Source of the DNA: Prosopocoilus inquinatus
Lineage: Eukaryota > Arthropoda > Insecta > Coleoptera > Lucanidae
Assembly: GCA_036172665.1 (NCBI GenBank)
Contig: CM069876.1
Location: 45,477,001 to 45,541,000 of the forward strand
Length of the DNA stretch: 64,000 nt
Direction: 5' to 3'
Below, piece by piece: positions 34,711 through 45,790 of this stretch (position 1 is its first letter; each line of letters starts with the position of its first letter). Both the position numbers and the translations under genes were made by a program. Below the pieces are notes generated by a model. The model was not told the origin of the DNA, searched no databases, and saw only the letters and a program-made list of their open reading frames with translations.

Positions 34711-36757
34711 CCAAGAGATGGCGCTCCAAAAGACGAAGACGATGCCTCATTTAAATCTCCTTTAATTTTCCTTGAACATAATTGTTTAATTAGGAAATTT
34801 TTTTAAGCTAAAAGGTGAGTTGAGAACGTCGGCGGTGAAACACGTTTTGAAATTCGACTAAAATAATTTTCCCTTCTGTACAAGAGATGGCGCTCCAAAA
34901 ACAAAGACCTACTTTAATCTCATTTAGTTTTCCTTGAGCATATCGAAAAAAATAACATTTTTTTAAGCTGAAATTAAAAGATAAGTTGAGAATGTCAGCG
35001 ATGAAACACGTTTTAAAATTCGACTAAACTAAATTTCCCCTTTGTCCAAAAGATGGCGCTCTAAAAAATGATGACGTAAATGACGATGCCTTCTTTAAAT
35101 CTCCTGAATTGAGAATGTCAGCGATAGCACGTTTTAAAATTCGACAGTTTTCCCTTTTTGGCCAAGAGGTGGCGCACTAAATGATGGTGATGATGATGAC
35201 GCCTCCTTACAATCACCTTCTGTTACTTTTGAAAATAATCAGTCAGGTCAGATCGGTAAGATGTCAGCGATGAGATACGTCTTAAAATTGCACGAAAATT
35301 GTTTTCCCTTTTTGCCAAGAGATGGCACTCTAAATGATTTCATACGCTCTTTGATTCTATTATGTTTTCGATTTAATATTGAAGGAAGAAACAATTGCTT
35401 TGCCTGAGAATGTTAAGAAGAGACAAAATCGCGTTCTTGAAGATCGCGATTGAGACAAATTTAATTTTTGGACAAAGAACAAAGAAAAATAAGGCCATAA
35501 CTTTCAAAACAAAATTATTCTTAAAACAACAAAACGTGAATCTGGCTGTTTAAAATCAAAACGAAATAGCTTTTTCATTTTAGGTTAAGAGATGGCGCGC
35601 TCTGAAAAATGTTCGTCACATTTTTTCAAGTTAATTTTAAAATTAGAATCGATTCGCCGGCTGACGAAGATTCGAGTCCGCGCGGCGATAGACCATCATC
35701 CATTTTTTTGCCCACAAAAAACTCCGTCTCGCGAAGCAGCCAGATGTTCTCGAAGCGTCGAGACTTGACGCGCCAGGCTCTGACGCGTGCAAGACTAATA
35801 AATAAGATCGTCACAATATTTTATAATAATTTTCATCGGACAAAACAGGGCTTCAACTAAAACAAGTTTTCAATTCAGCTAAATTTTCTAACAAAAAACA
35901 AAAAAAAGGGACAACTAAACAGCCAGCAACTGATTAATTGCAGGAAGAGGCGCTCAGAAAGAGGAAGAGAAAGAGTAATTAGAAATCAAAAATAATTTTC
36001 TGACAAATAAATATAATTAATTCGAAGAAAATGAAAATATCTTGAAAAACGCCCAGGACGATTAAATTAAAATTAAAAGAAAAAAAATTATATGTACACA
36101 TAAATAAATGTAATAACTTAATATGTAAATACAATTGCATTCTGAAAATGATTTTATTTTTAAAAGCATTAAAAAAAGTGTGTTAAAAATAAATATAGTA
36201 AAGCAAACATAAATTAAAAGAAAAAAAAAACAAAACGAAACAAAAGAACGTCAATCGATGTGATTGGATGCAGTTATAATTAAAAAAGAATTAAGGGGAA
36301 TAAATAAAATAATAAACAAATAATAAAAAAAAAACTTCTAATAATACTTTCTAAAAAAATTTCTTTTTATTTTGGAAAACAGAAAAACTGTTTCGAAAAT
36401 TAAGTAAACGCACTTTTAAAGAGAAACGAAGAAGGACGGATTTGACTGGATGGTGAAAATACGAAATTTTTAAAAAAATATTGCTTACGAAAGAGAGAAA
36501 GAAATAAGAAATTGGCAATCTTAGAGTGTTGGGGCATGCCTGATTAATTTCGGCGAGCATCGAATTGCCAGAAACGGCTGGATCACCGTTAATCCTGGAG
36601 CGCCTTTGTAACATCATTTGGACCGCGCCCTATCTCCACTGAGCTCTGCGGCAACAGTTTTTCAATTCGATTAAAAAAGTTTTCCCTTTCGGTCAAGAGA
36701 CGGCGCTCTAAGAGACTTGAAAATAATTAAAGTCTCCTTTGATCAAGAGATGGCGCT
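34711..36757 (+). repeat. Array of CTCF-like CCAAGAGATGGCGCT words
   Basis: The core (A)AGAGATGGCGCTCTAAA or a near form occurs near 34711, 34880, 35046, 35162, 35315, 35586, 36693 and 36742, all on the plus strand. The first five lie about 115-170 bp apart. Units share AAATTCGACTAAA, TTTTCCCTTTTTG and GAGAATGTCAGCGATGA. The word fits the AGRKGGCGC half of the CTCF consensus and contains ATGGC as in Pho/YY1 sites. Confidence 0.7.
35640..35830 (+). repeat. Dispersed GC-rich repeat, plus copy
   Basis: Partner of 718-905 (minus). The open frame reads SVSRSSQMFSKRRDLTRQAL and matches the other copy's frame in the RS.QM.SKRRDLTRQALT part. It lies inside the insertion in the right arm. Confidence 0.65.
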
Positions 36758-37001
36758 CTAAATCTAAAAAATTCGAGAAAAAGGCGATACTTCGGGGGGG
36801 GGGGGGGGCATGATTGTATTCAAAAAAATTCTAATCAACTTATTTAACGCATCAACAACTATTATTAATAATACATACTAATGATGTTTCTAATTGTATC
36901 AAAGAATAATTATTATTTCATTTTTACCGTCAAAGCTTCGAGAATAATTCCACTAAACAGTGTCTGAGAAATTAAAATTGTGAAAAAAATAAAACTTTAA
37001 A

Positions 37002-37075
37002 ATTGAGTTTTAAAGGAAATTTGAATTCAAAACAAAAAACTAATACGCACTCGAATAAATTAAAATTAGGTACAT
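37002..37075 (+). repeat. Direct repeat, right copy (74 bp)
   Basis: Matches 33088-33159 with a few changes (ATACGCACTCG against ATACGTACTCG). Confidence 0.8.
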
Positions 37076-37113
37076 TCCAGCTATGAACAAAATTAAAATT
37101 CGAAAATTTTAAC

Positions 37114-37491
37114 ATGTGTAAAAATGAAGGCGTAATTAAAATCCGACGCGTACAACAACTTTGTGAACAGAATTTATGTGTATGTGACGTTGAAACAAAA
37201 TTGTACGAATTCTTGTTGGTGCAGGCTAGGAAAACCCCGAAACGTTCCTTTTTTTCTAAAATTCGAGCAATTCGCGGTGTTGTCTCCTTCCTTTACTTCG
37301 AAGCGGATAAGGAAATTCCTTGGGCGATAAAACCTAATAAATTTCGATCATCAGACTCATGTGAAAAAAATTTGAATACAATCGGAACGCCAACATTTTG
37401 TGGCACTCGCCTGATCTCAAGTACACTACAAATAAATATTGGAATACCTGTCCTGTTTGTGCGTGTTTGCTCAAGTATGTGCGTGTGTTGA
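37114..37491 (+). other. Orphan ATG-started ORF (125 codons)
   Basis: One of the longest ATG-started frames outside the repeat arrays. It begins MCKNEGVIKIRRVQQLCEQN, is cysteine-containing, and has no motif I recognise, no splice evidence and no signal peptide. It lies just outside the large inverted repeat. It may be chance, or a decayed coding piece of a mobile element. Confidence 0.2.
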
Positions 37492-37562
37492 AACGCGACC
37501 TTAATTTAAATTAAACGGTTTTATTTACACTGCTTTTGTCACCAAAAAAAAATATATACACG

Positions 37563-37851
37563 GGGTGCTGGATTTTGAAACGCAACATAGGAAATCCCAT
37601 GTTAATTTAAAATTGCTCGAATACTGGTTTCCCTAATTATTTTACAGCAAAATACTATTTAGGATTTTTAAAATACTTTTCAAGGTGAAGCTGTCTGTAA
37701 AGTTTGAGAATTTTTCATTCGATCAGTTTCAAGGTATTTAAAGAAAAAGATTCTGTAACTAAAATCAATTTATACCAAATTATAGCCAATATTCGAGCAC
37801 TTTTAAATTAACATGGGATTTCCTATGTTGCGTTTCAAAATGCAACACCCT
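37563..37851. mobile_element. Inverted-repeat MITE (289 bp)
   Basis: The left end GGGTGCTGGATTTTGAAACG and the right end CGTTTCAAAATGCAACACCC pair over about 60 bp, including GGAAATCCCATGTTAATTTA. Flanks are TATA-rich. No coding capacity. Confidence 0.85.
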
Positions 37852-38176
37852 ACATATAGGGAAATATGTTGTATATTTTTTAATTTCAGACTTTTTTTAC
37901 AGTGCGCTTGCGCTTGTTCAGTTTTTATTTTCGTAGAGAGAGCACTTTAAAGCTTTAGATTTTAATTAACACGCCCACTTCACATTATTTGATCGTAATC
38001 TTTAATGAAGTGGATGAACTCAATCAACCCCGTTCCAGATTTTTATTACACAAAATAATTAATTATTAAGAACAAGTGTGTACACTACCTTTGTTATAAG
38101 CCTCATTTAAAATCGAGCAGCATCAGGGGACCACACTGAGTCCACTTTTGTTTATAATAATTATATTAAGAAAAAG

Positions 38177-38350
38177 TAGGGGCTATTCTGTATTGAATAC
38201 GTTAAATTTAACGGACTGTTAAATTAAATGTTAAATTAATTAATTAATATTAAATGACTATGGTAACAACCAATCAAAAAGTTTTATGATTGGTTGTTGC
38301 CACAGCAACGGACCTTTAAATTTAGCGTACTCGATACAGAACTGCCCCTA
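38177..38350. mobile_element. TAGGGGC-ended MITE (174 bp) with inner palindrome
   Basis: The ends TAGGGGCTATTCTGTATTGA and (reversed) TAGGGGCAGTTCTGTATCGA pair for about 38 bp and start with TA, as in Tc1/mariner-type insertions. The centre has a second palindrome, GGTAACAACCAATCA with TGATTGGTTGTTGCC. Confidence 0.8.
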
Positions 38351-38639
38351 TTAAGGGAAAAGAAAAACAAATTGAAAAAGTTTGAGAAAGCAGTTTTGAA
38401 AAGAGAGATTTCTATTTTCTTTGAGAAAAATTTCTCAATTTTAACAAAACGCATTTTGACTGTTTGCAATCAGTCTCATGAAAAATTTTTTAGTCTTCAG
38501 ATTTCTCACTCTTAAAAAAATCTGTGATTTTATTCATAAATCTGAATTATAAGATTGTTCGAGCTTTTGAAAGATTTTCTAATTTTGAGAAAGCTCCTGA
38601 CGTGAGGTGTCAGATTTTCTTCACCTTTTGAGAAAGTTA

Positions 38640-40640
38640 CGATATTTCAAAGGCGAATCTCTCAAACTTGAGACTTCGCCAAGTTTTTCAATCCTGTTAA
38701 AACTGCTATTGGAAATTTCTCAGACAGGAGAAACAGTTTTGAAATAATTCCCAAGTAAATTAAAGCGAGAGATGTTTCGGTCTTAACAAGGATTTTTCAG
38801 TTTTGAGAAAACATCTTAATCTTGAGCAAGTTTAGTCAGACTTTAGTCAGTTTTGAGAAAATTTCCGATCGACCTTCAATCCTGAGAAAGCAATCGATAG
38901 TCAAGTGTTGGGTTAGTCAATTTTGATAAAAGTTTCTCAATCTTGTCAATGATTTGCGAGATTTCTCAGCCTTTTAAAAATGTCTCTTTTTAAGTCAGGT
39001 TCTTCAGATTTAAGAAAATGATTTTTTTTTTAAACATTCTAGATTCAGCTTTTTTTTAGAAGATGTTATTAATAAATTGTCTTCGAGAAATCTTGATAAC
39101 TACGAAATACCAGATCGGATTGATCAATCTTTCAGAATCAAGTTTTTCAATTCTGTTAAAACTGCTATTGAAAATTTCTCAGACAGGAGAAACAGTTTTG
39201 AAATAATTCCCAAGTTAATTAAAGCGAGAGATGTTTCGGCCTTAAGAAGGATTTTTCAATTTTGAGAAAGCATCTTAATCTTCGGCAAATTCAGTCAGAC
39301 TTTAATCAGTTTTGAGAAAGTTTCTCAATCTTGTCAATGATTTTCGTGATTTCTCAACCTTTTAAAAGTGTCTCTTTTTAAGTCAGGTTCTTCAGATTTG
39401 AGAAAACGATTTTCTTTTTATATAAACATTCTAGATTCAGCTTTTTTTTTTAGAAGATGTTATTAATAAATTGTCTTCGAGAAATCTTGATAACTACGAA
39501 ATACCAGATCAGATGGTCCAACCTTTTGAAAAATTTCTCGAGATTTTAACTTTGAGAAAACATCCAGGGTAGTGTCAGATTTTTTCATCTTGAAAAAGTT
39601 CAAAGGCGAATCTCTCAAACTTGAGACTTCGCCAAGTTTTTCAATCCTGTTAAGACTGCTATTGAATATTTCTCGCACAGGAGAAACAGTTTTGAAATAA
39701 TTCCCAAGTAAATTAAAGCGAGAGATGTTTCAGTCTTAGCAAGGATTTTTCAGTTTTGAGAAAACATCTTAATCTTGAGCAAGTTTAGTCTTTAGACTTT
39801 AGTCAGTTTTGAGAAAATTTCCGATCGATCTTCAATCTTGAGAAAGCAATCGATAGTCAAGTGATGGGTTTGTTAATTTTGATGAAAGTTTCTCAATCTT
39901 GTCAATGATTTGCGAGATTTCTCAGCCTTTTAAAAATGTCTCTTTTTAAGTCAGGTTCTTCAGATTTGAGAAAACGAATTTTTTTACATAAACATTCTAG
40001 ATTCAGCTTCTTTTTTTAGAAGATGTTATTAATAAATTGTCTTCGAGAAATCTTGATAACTACGAAATACCAGATCAGATGGTTCAACCTTTTGAAAGAT
40101 TTCTCGAGATTTTAACCTTGAGATAACCTCCAGGGTAGTGTCAGATTTCTCCATCTTGAGAAAATTAAGATATTTGAAATGCGAATCTCTCAAACTTGAG
40201 ACTTCTCTGTCAGCTTAAAGAAACATTTCTCGCTCTTGTTAAAACTGCCAGTGGAGATTTCTCTGATGTAAGACGTCAATCTTGAGCGAGCTCTGAAGTA
40301 AATTCAATTATTTCTGAAACAAATCAATTTAATTAAAATAAGAGATTTTTTTGTTTGAGTTTTTTCAGTCTTGAGAAAGCATCACTAAGTAATTAACAGA
40401 CTTTCTAATCTTGAGAAAGTTTAGTCAAACTTCACAAACTTCACAAGAGTGAAAGTTTTTTCAAGATCGAAAATTTTTTTTTTCTTGAGAAAATTTTCGA
40501 TCTTGAAAAAACTTTCACTCTTCACTCTTGCAAAAATAGTAGATAGTCAAAGTTTCTCAAGCTTGTTAATGATTCGTCAGTTTTCGTAAGCTTTTAAAGC
40601 TTTCTCTATCTTTTTAACTGTGAGATTTAAATTTGAAAAA
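38640..40640. repeat. Tandem family, units of about 460-500 bp, TTGAGAAAG words
   Basis: Three units share AAGTTTTTCAATCCTGTTAA at about 38680, 39140 and 39634. They continue through GGAGAAACAGTTTTGAAATA, AGCGAGAGATGTTTC, CTCAATCTTGTCAATGATTT and AATTGTCTTCGAGAAATCTT. A fourth partial unit starts near 40177. The short word TTGAGAAAG or its complement CTTTCTCAA recurs throughout. Confidence 0.8.
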
Positions 40641-40719
40641 TCTTTTTCTTACATAAATTTTTTAGATTGAGTTTTTTTTTCAGAAGATGTCCCTTTCCCA
40701 TGATTTTAGTTATAGGTAT

Positions 40720-41490
40720 TAATTGATGGTACCCTACAGTGCGGATCATCCCAATTATTAACTGAATAAATTGCAGAAATATTCTGTTTAGAAGGTTTAC
40801 TTCTATTATAACTTTAATGATTCGTAATTGATGGTACCCTGCAGAGGTAGACATTGCCCACTTAGGTTGTTATAAATGAAAATCAGCCACCGAAATAATC
40901 CAGGTTGGGCTCATGCACAGGAGATGTTCCTTTTCCATGACTTCAGTGATTGTCAATTGATGGTATCCTATGGGATAGATCTAAACACTGTCCCATTATT
41001 ATAGATTCTTTATTGAACATACTAGATTGAGCTTTTGTTCCAAAGATGTCATGCTGATTGTTAATTGATGGTACCCTGTAGGGTAGGCATCGCCCCATTA
41101 TTATAAATAAAATTCAATTGAGAACGTATAACAAAAATATTCTAGACTGGAATTTTCTTGTATAATCACCGCAGTGATTGTTGGTGCGATCGATGGTACC
41201 CCGTAGGGTAGACCTAGACATTTTAGTGAATGTTAATTGATGGTGTTCTACAAGATAAACTTGGCCCTATCATTACAAATCAGAATTGCAGAAATATTTT
41301 ACAATCCGAACGCATCTCCTTACCATGATTTTAGTGATTGTTAATTGATGGTACCCTGCATTAAAATCGATTACCAATGCAGATTTACTTTCTGGGTATC
41401 TACATACTAAATCGCCTTTGGCGTTTTACGGAAGTTTTCTCTTTTTCCGTGACTTTACTGATATTATTGATTGAAGGTACCCTGGTATGA
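40720..41490. repeat. Tandem family with TTGATGGTACCCTG words
   Basis: TTAATTGATGGTACCCTGTAG or a close form occurs at about 40722, 40828, 40957, 41064, 41191, 41237, 41345 and 41472, followed by GGGTAGAC and CCCATTATTATAAAT. Spacing is about 50-130 bp. Confidence 0.8.
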
Positions 41491-41635
41491 CCACAAAATC
41501 AAAAATCTGTTGAAACAAGGACGGCTATTGCAACATATCCTAGAGATTTACTTTCTTGAGTTGTTGCCGCATAATTGGTCAGTTTCTGAGATGTGGAGGC
41601 TTAAAAGTCTAGTTTTTTTTTTGCTTTTTCTTTAG

Positions 41636-41719
41636 GAAAGTCCGATCGAAGAGGTGAAACCCGACGCACAGAGTAAAAAGGCGAGCTGCACCTTGCGCAA
41701 GCAATTTCGTATCGAATGA
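41636..41719 (+). CDS. Candidate 3'-terminal coding exon, gene unknown
   Basis: A strong acceptor (T-run, GCTTTTTCTTTAG ending at 41635) is followed by 27 codons and TGA. The peptide starts ESPIEEVKPDAQSKKASCTL and ends QFRIE. Composition is protein-like and GC rises sharply at the acceptor. No upstream exon was identified, so strand and gene are uncertain. The rise in GC could also be the start of a promoter for the SLC36 gene downstream. Confidence 0.35.
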   Translation, partial: ESPIEEVKPDAQSKKASCTLRKQFRIE

Positions 41720-42025
41720 GCGAATAAGTTACGTCAGAGGCGCGTTCCGCAAAACTAGTTTTTGCGCGGCGAATAGTATAATGGTGGGCCGGCCGGCGGT
41801 CATTCTTTTGCCAAATTCGCAAAGTCCGCGGCGGCAGGGATAATAATCATGGCAATAAATGACGCCTGATGATAGTTTTATCTTCAAAGTGGACTTGACG
41901 CCGGTGCGTGCCGTTTCACCATCACCAGTAGTGAGTGGCATGTGATTAAGGACGATACGACGAGCAAAGGATTGTTTACCTATTTTTTTTATTATTATTG
42001 CTAATTCATTTCGCACATAGCCAAG
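41720..42025 (+). promoter_or_regulatory. GC-rich block with CRE-like site and strong donor
   Basis: Contains TTACGTCAG (CRE-like, 41729-41737), GGCCGGCCGGCGG, CCGCGGCGGCAGG, and ends in a strong splice donor CCAAG|GTAGGT (GT at 42026). The SLC36 start exon at 54064 begins with an acceptor, so a non-coding first exon is needed upstream; this block is the best visible candidate. The link is inference. Confidence 0.35.
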
Positions 42026-43061
42026 GTAGGTTTGCAAGATTTTTAAATTTTAAATTTCTTTTATTTGTTTCATTTTTTTGCTACAAATTCCTTGCGATTG
42101 TAAAAAGCTGTTGACACTTCAGGTTAGTGAGAGCGCACCAAATTCCTCGTGCAATTTTGTCGCTGCAATTACGTTAGTGATTGTCCTCAAATTTATAATG
42201 TCAACATTAACTTTGAAAATATTTCTTGTAAAGGAGCATCCATTTTTTGCAATTTAATATCTTCATATTCATATATTTTTATATTTAATTAATCTAGTTT
42301 GGTGCGACAGTTTTTAAGGGTTGATGTATTATTGCTCCGAAAGCTCCGAGTTTTCTAGGGCTTAAGTTTCCTCGTGGAATTCACGAAGAAAAAAAAATAA
42401 TAATAACAGTAAAATATTAGAAGTTTATTTTCATAATATTTTGAATTTTTTTTTTCATAATTTCTCTTATTTTTATCTCTAGTCTCATTCGACTTTTCGC
42501 TCATATTTACTATTTTATTTACTTTTTGTTGAACCTTTACTTTACGTGTATCTACTCTCATCACATGACTCTTTTGATTTGTTTAATCTTCGTTCTTTTT
42601 AATAAATAATTCCTATTTTTTTCAATATCTCTAAACACTCGTAAACACTCGTGTATGTTATTGTTATACTCGTATCGTTTTTATCGTTTATTATTTGAAC
42701 GTTTTTAACAATCGTAAAAAACCATGTATCGTGAAAATTATTTTTATTATTTCTTTTCAAACACACTTCATTAACAATATTTGTTATGTTTATGAACGTA
42801 TATACGGAGTGTTCCAAATGATTCTGTATCCACAACTCCACACCTTATTAAAAGAATTTTCAAATACAAGTTCTGTGACGATTCTCATGTGAATTTGGCG
42901 TAACGACATATTCGTCATAACTTTATATCTCTTCATTTCTTTGAAATTCTTTATTTCTAATAAGCTTTCCTAAATAAAATGTATGTTATTGCATTTAAAA
43001 AAAAAACAAATTAATAAAAAGTAATTTGAGGTGTTTTTTTTTGACGTTTTGACGTTTGGTA
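42026..43061. other. No gene seen
   Basis: AT-rich sequence. Frames on both strands at 42355-42892 lack support. Confidence 0.45.
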
Positions 43062-43062
43062 T

Positions 43063-43096
<34 letters not shown>

Positions 43097-43594
43097 GTTT
43101 TATTGTCCAACAATACAAAATATACCAGAAGGACAAACAAATCAGTAATAATAGTAAATAATAAACAACACAAAATTCTAATCCGACAAAAGATACGGAG
43201 TAATTAACACTAATACTAAATATAAAAATTAAGTTTCGCATATCTGTATAACTACAGTACTTTGTATAACAATAAACTACAGAAATATTTTAATATTTTA
43301 TAAGGAAAAAACAGAATTTGTACCAAGAAACCATAGTGTTAATTGCAAAATATCTCTTAAATGCATATTGTGAATATTACAGTCTCTGCATATGGCATTA
43401 AAAATATTGCATATTACAAAAATAGGGGATTTTTTTATAATATTCGTACGGTAATGAGTTAAGTAAAAAGTTCTATCATAACGAGATTCACATCTAGGAA
43501 CAAGAAAATTTAATTTTTGCACTAAGGCAGGACAATCAATGCGATTATTAATTAAATTAAACAGAAAAGATATAGATATAACTATTTGGGACAC
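43062..43594 (-). pseudogene. 5'-truncated non-LTR retrotransposon, 3' end
   Basis: On the minus strand, a 98-codon frame reads CPALVQKLNFLVPRCESRY, RTFYLTHYRTN and SPIFVICNIFNAI. These are typical of the C-terminal tail that follows reverse transcriptase in jockey/CR1-like insect elements. After the stop come AATAAA and an (ATT)n tail at 43096-43062. Everything upstream of the tail domain is missing, as usual for truncated copies. Confidence 0.7.
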
Positions 43595-43599
43595 ACTGC

Positions 43600-45790
43600 A
43601 TACGTATATATAAGTATGTACATTTTGATCGTTTCGTTAAGAGGCATGAGATTAGAAAGAACAATCTATTGCATTTGAATTAATTAAAAAATTGTAGGTA
43701 TTCTTAACTCTTTAAAACTGCTTGTAAAGAAAATCTAAATAAATTCATCAAGGTCATTTTTTTTCTTGCGCGACGCGGCTCTGTGATTAGGAACTATTGG
43801 ATACACCCTGTATATGACGATAAAAAACCTGCTTTTCTTTAAAATTATTATAATGTGAGAGACCTTAAACTCATTAGCGCAACAATAAATATTAATGTCT
43901 TTATTATTAGCTTCGTTTCAGGCAAAAAATAAAAAATTAGAGATTGGGCGGCTTACTTTTTGTAAATTTGAAAAGCGACGTGAAGTTCAACTCCAATTGG
44001 GCTTAGTTGTTCTAGAAAGTTTTCAAAAAAATTTATTGCAAATCGTTTCTGATTGCAGTGGATCCCTCGACCATCCCCTGTTAAGCTATTACAGCGCTAT
44101 TTGGGGCCTCGTCAGGTCAAAAAGCGATCATAGAATGTCGCTACTTAATTTTTTTTTTTTTTTAATTTCGATCACGTTTTTGGGGCGGATTACTCTCTTC
44201 TTTCTAAGACTGCTTTCTTATTTTAATCTTCACTTTTCCTTCACTGTACTGTCTTTTGATTTTTCCTGTCGTTTTCTTCTTCGTTCTTTTTCTTCACGCC
44301 CGTCATTCTTAAAGCATCTGTTACGTCATCCAATCATCTTAATCTATCTTCTGTAGGTTTTCCATTTTTTATTTTGTCGTGTTTCTATTTTTTTTTAAAT
44401 TTTACTGTTTCTTTTTATTCAACTGATTTTTTGCTTCTTCCTTACATTTCATTACTTCTGCCACACTCAAAATATCTGATATTTCATAAAACCACCTCAA
44501 TTTCAGCGTTCTTCTTAATTAATCATCTGTTAATATCCTATTTTTCTTAATTTTTGCTTCTTCCTTCCACTTCTTCACTCTTAGCACTCTCGTGTTCTCT
44601 AATACCACATCCGACCCTCTTGAGCTTTGCCTTCCTCTTAATCTACCTTTCCAACTTTTTATTTGTTCGTTATCCTGATTTTTTACTTAATCTGTCCTGT
44701 TTCTATTTTTTATCTTTTGATTCCTCCTTCCATTTGCTTACTCTTTTATCACCCTCATACCTTCTAAGATCTCCCTCTTAAATCTATGTTCTGTTGATTG
44801 AAGTCGACTCTTGTCCGATGAAATTTGCGAGAAAATTCGTCACTAATGAAGAGGCTGCTATCAAGCGGTAATGAAACGCTGAGTATTCCTTCCGATTTAA
44901 ACGGTGTCCGGTTAAATGTTAAAAACTATTCTCTCTTATCTTTTTTTTTTGGTTTAAATTTTTATCTTCTTTACTTCTTCCAGATTTTATTCTTGAGGCT
45001 TTTATATATTTAATTTTTTGTTTTGTTTTCTGTTTGTTTATTTTTTTGTCTAAATTCATTTCCTGCTGCTTTGACTGGCCCTGCGTTCATTCTCATTATT
45101 ATTTTCTTTGTTTTTCTTTTTTGTTTCGCGAGATAGAATGTGCTTTAGCAAAATATATCTCTGAATTAAATTAGCACGTTGCGTGAAAAAAGTCACATTT
45201 AGTACAGTATGTTTTACGCAACAATCATAAATAAAATCAAAATCCACGTTAGCAATAGAATAATTGATTTTTTAAGCAGAGCACATCGTAATTTTCAATA
45301 CACAGTTGGTCACACTGTGTGACTTGTTAAAATGTGACAGTTCTTTGTAACACGCAGGTTAAATCTAACCTCAAATTAAAAAATTTGTTTCGTTTATTTA
45401 CTTATACCAACTGCGATGCAATTCACTTATACCAACTGTAATGTAAACCACTGCTTGCACAAATTATTATTATTTGTTAAATTCGAGTAATACCGTCAAT
45501 CAATATCTTAGGTTTTGCTTTCACCGGGCATTGAAATCGCCGTTGTTTTAATACCGAACACACCAGAAAAAAGGAAACTGAAAACAAAGAATAAACTAAA
45601 ATGAAACGAATCAATGTCAAGTGGAAATTTCTCTCGTATTAAGCAAACTGCACGCTATTAAATAAAATGAGTTTTAATTGCCGTGAATGAATATTTGCTT
45701 CACAGCCGATCGTTGCGTAATTACAACATTGTTTGGAGAGGATACAAACAACTAAAGTACACGTTGTTATTATTACAAAAAAGGAAAAAA
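43600..45790. other. T-rich sequence and a dispersed repeat copy; no gene seen
   Basis: 44037-44140 is another copy of the ATCGTTT.TGATTGCAGTG repeat with the GCGATCATAGAATGTCGCT companion. 44200-45050 is T/C-rich with loosely repeated CTTCTTCC and CATTT words. Frames there are not protein-like. Confidence 0.45.

Larger units (their letters stand above)
33166..36985 (-). repeat. Right arm of the large inverted repeat, with insertion
   Basis: Reverse complement of 28871-30559 from its inner edge (AAGGATTGATTTTGTTTTCC) outward. At 34690-36780 about 2.1 kb of sequence absent from the left arm is inserted; it carries the AGATGGCGCT repeats and a copy of the 718-905 repeat. A small extra segment also lies at about 33730-33800. 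Arm divergence shows the duplication is not new. Confidence 0.8.
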
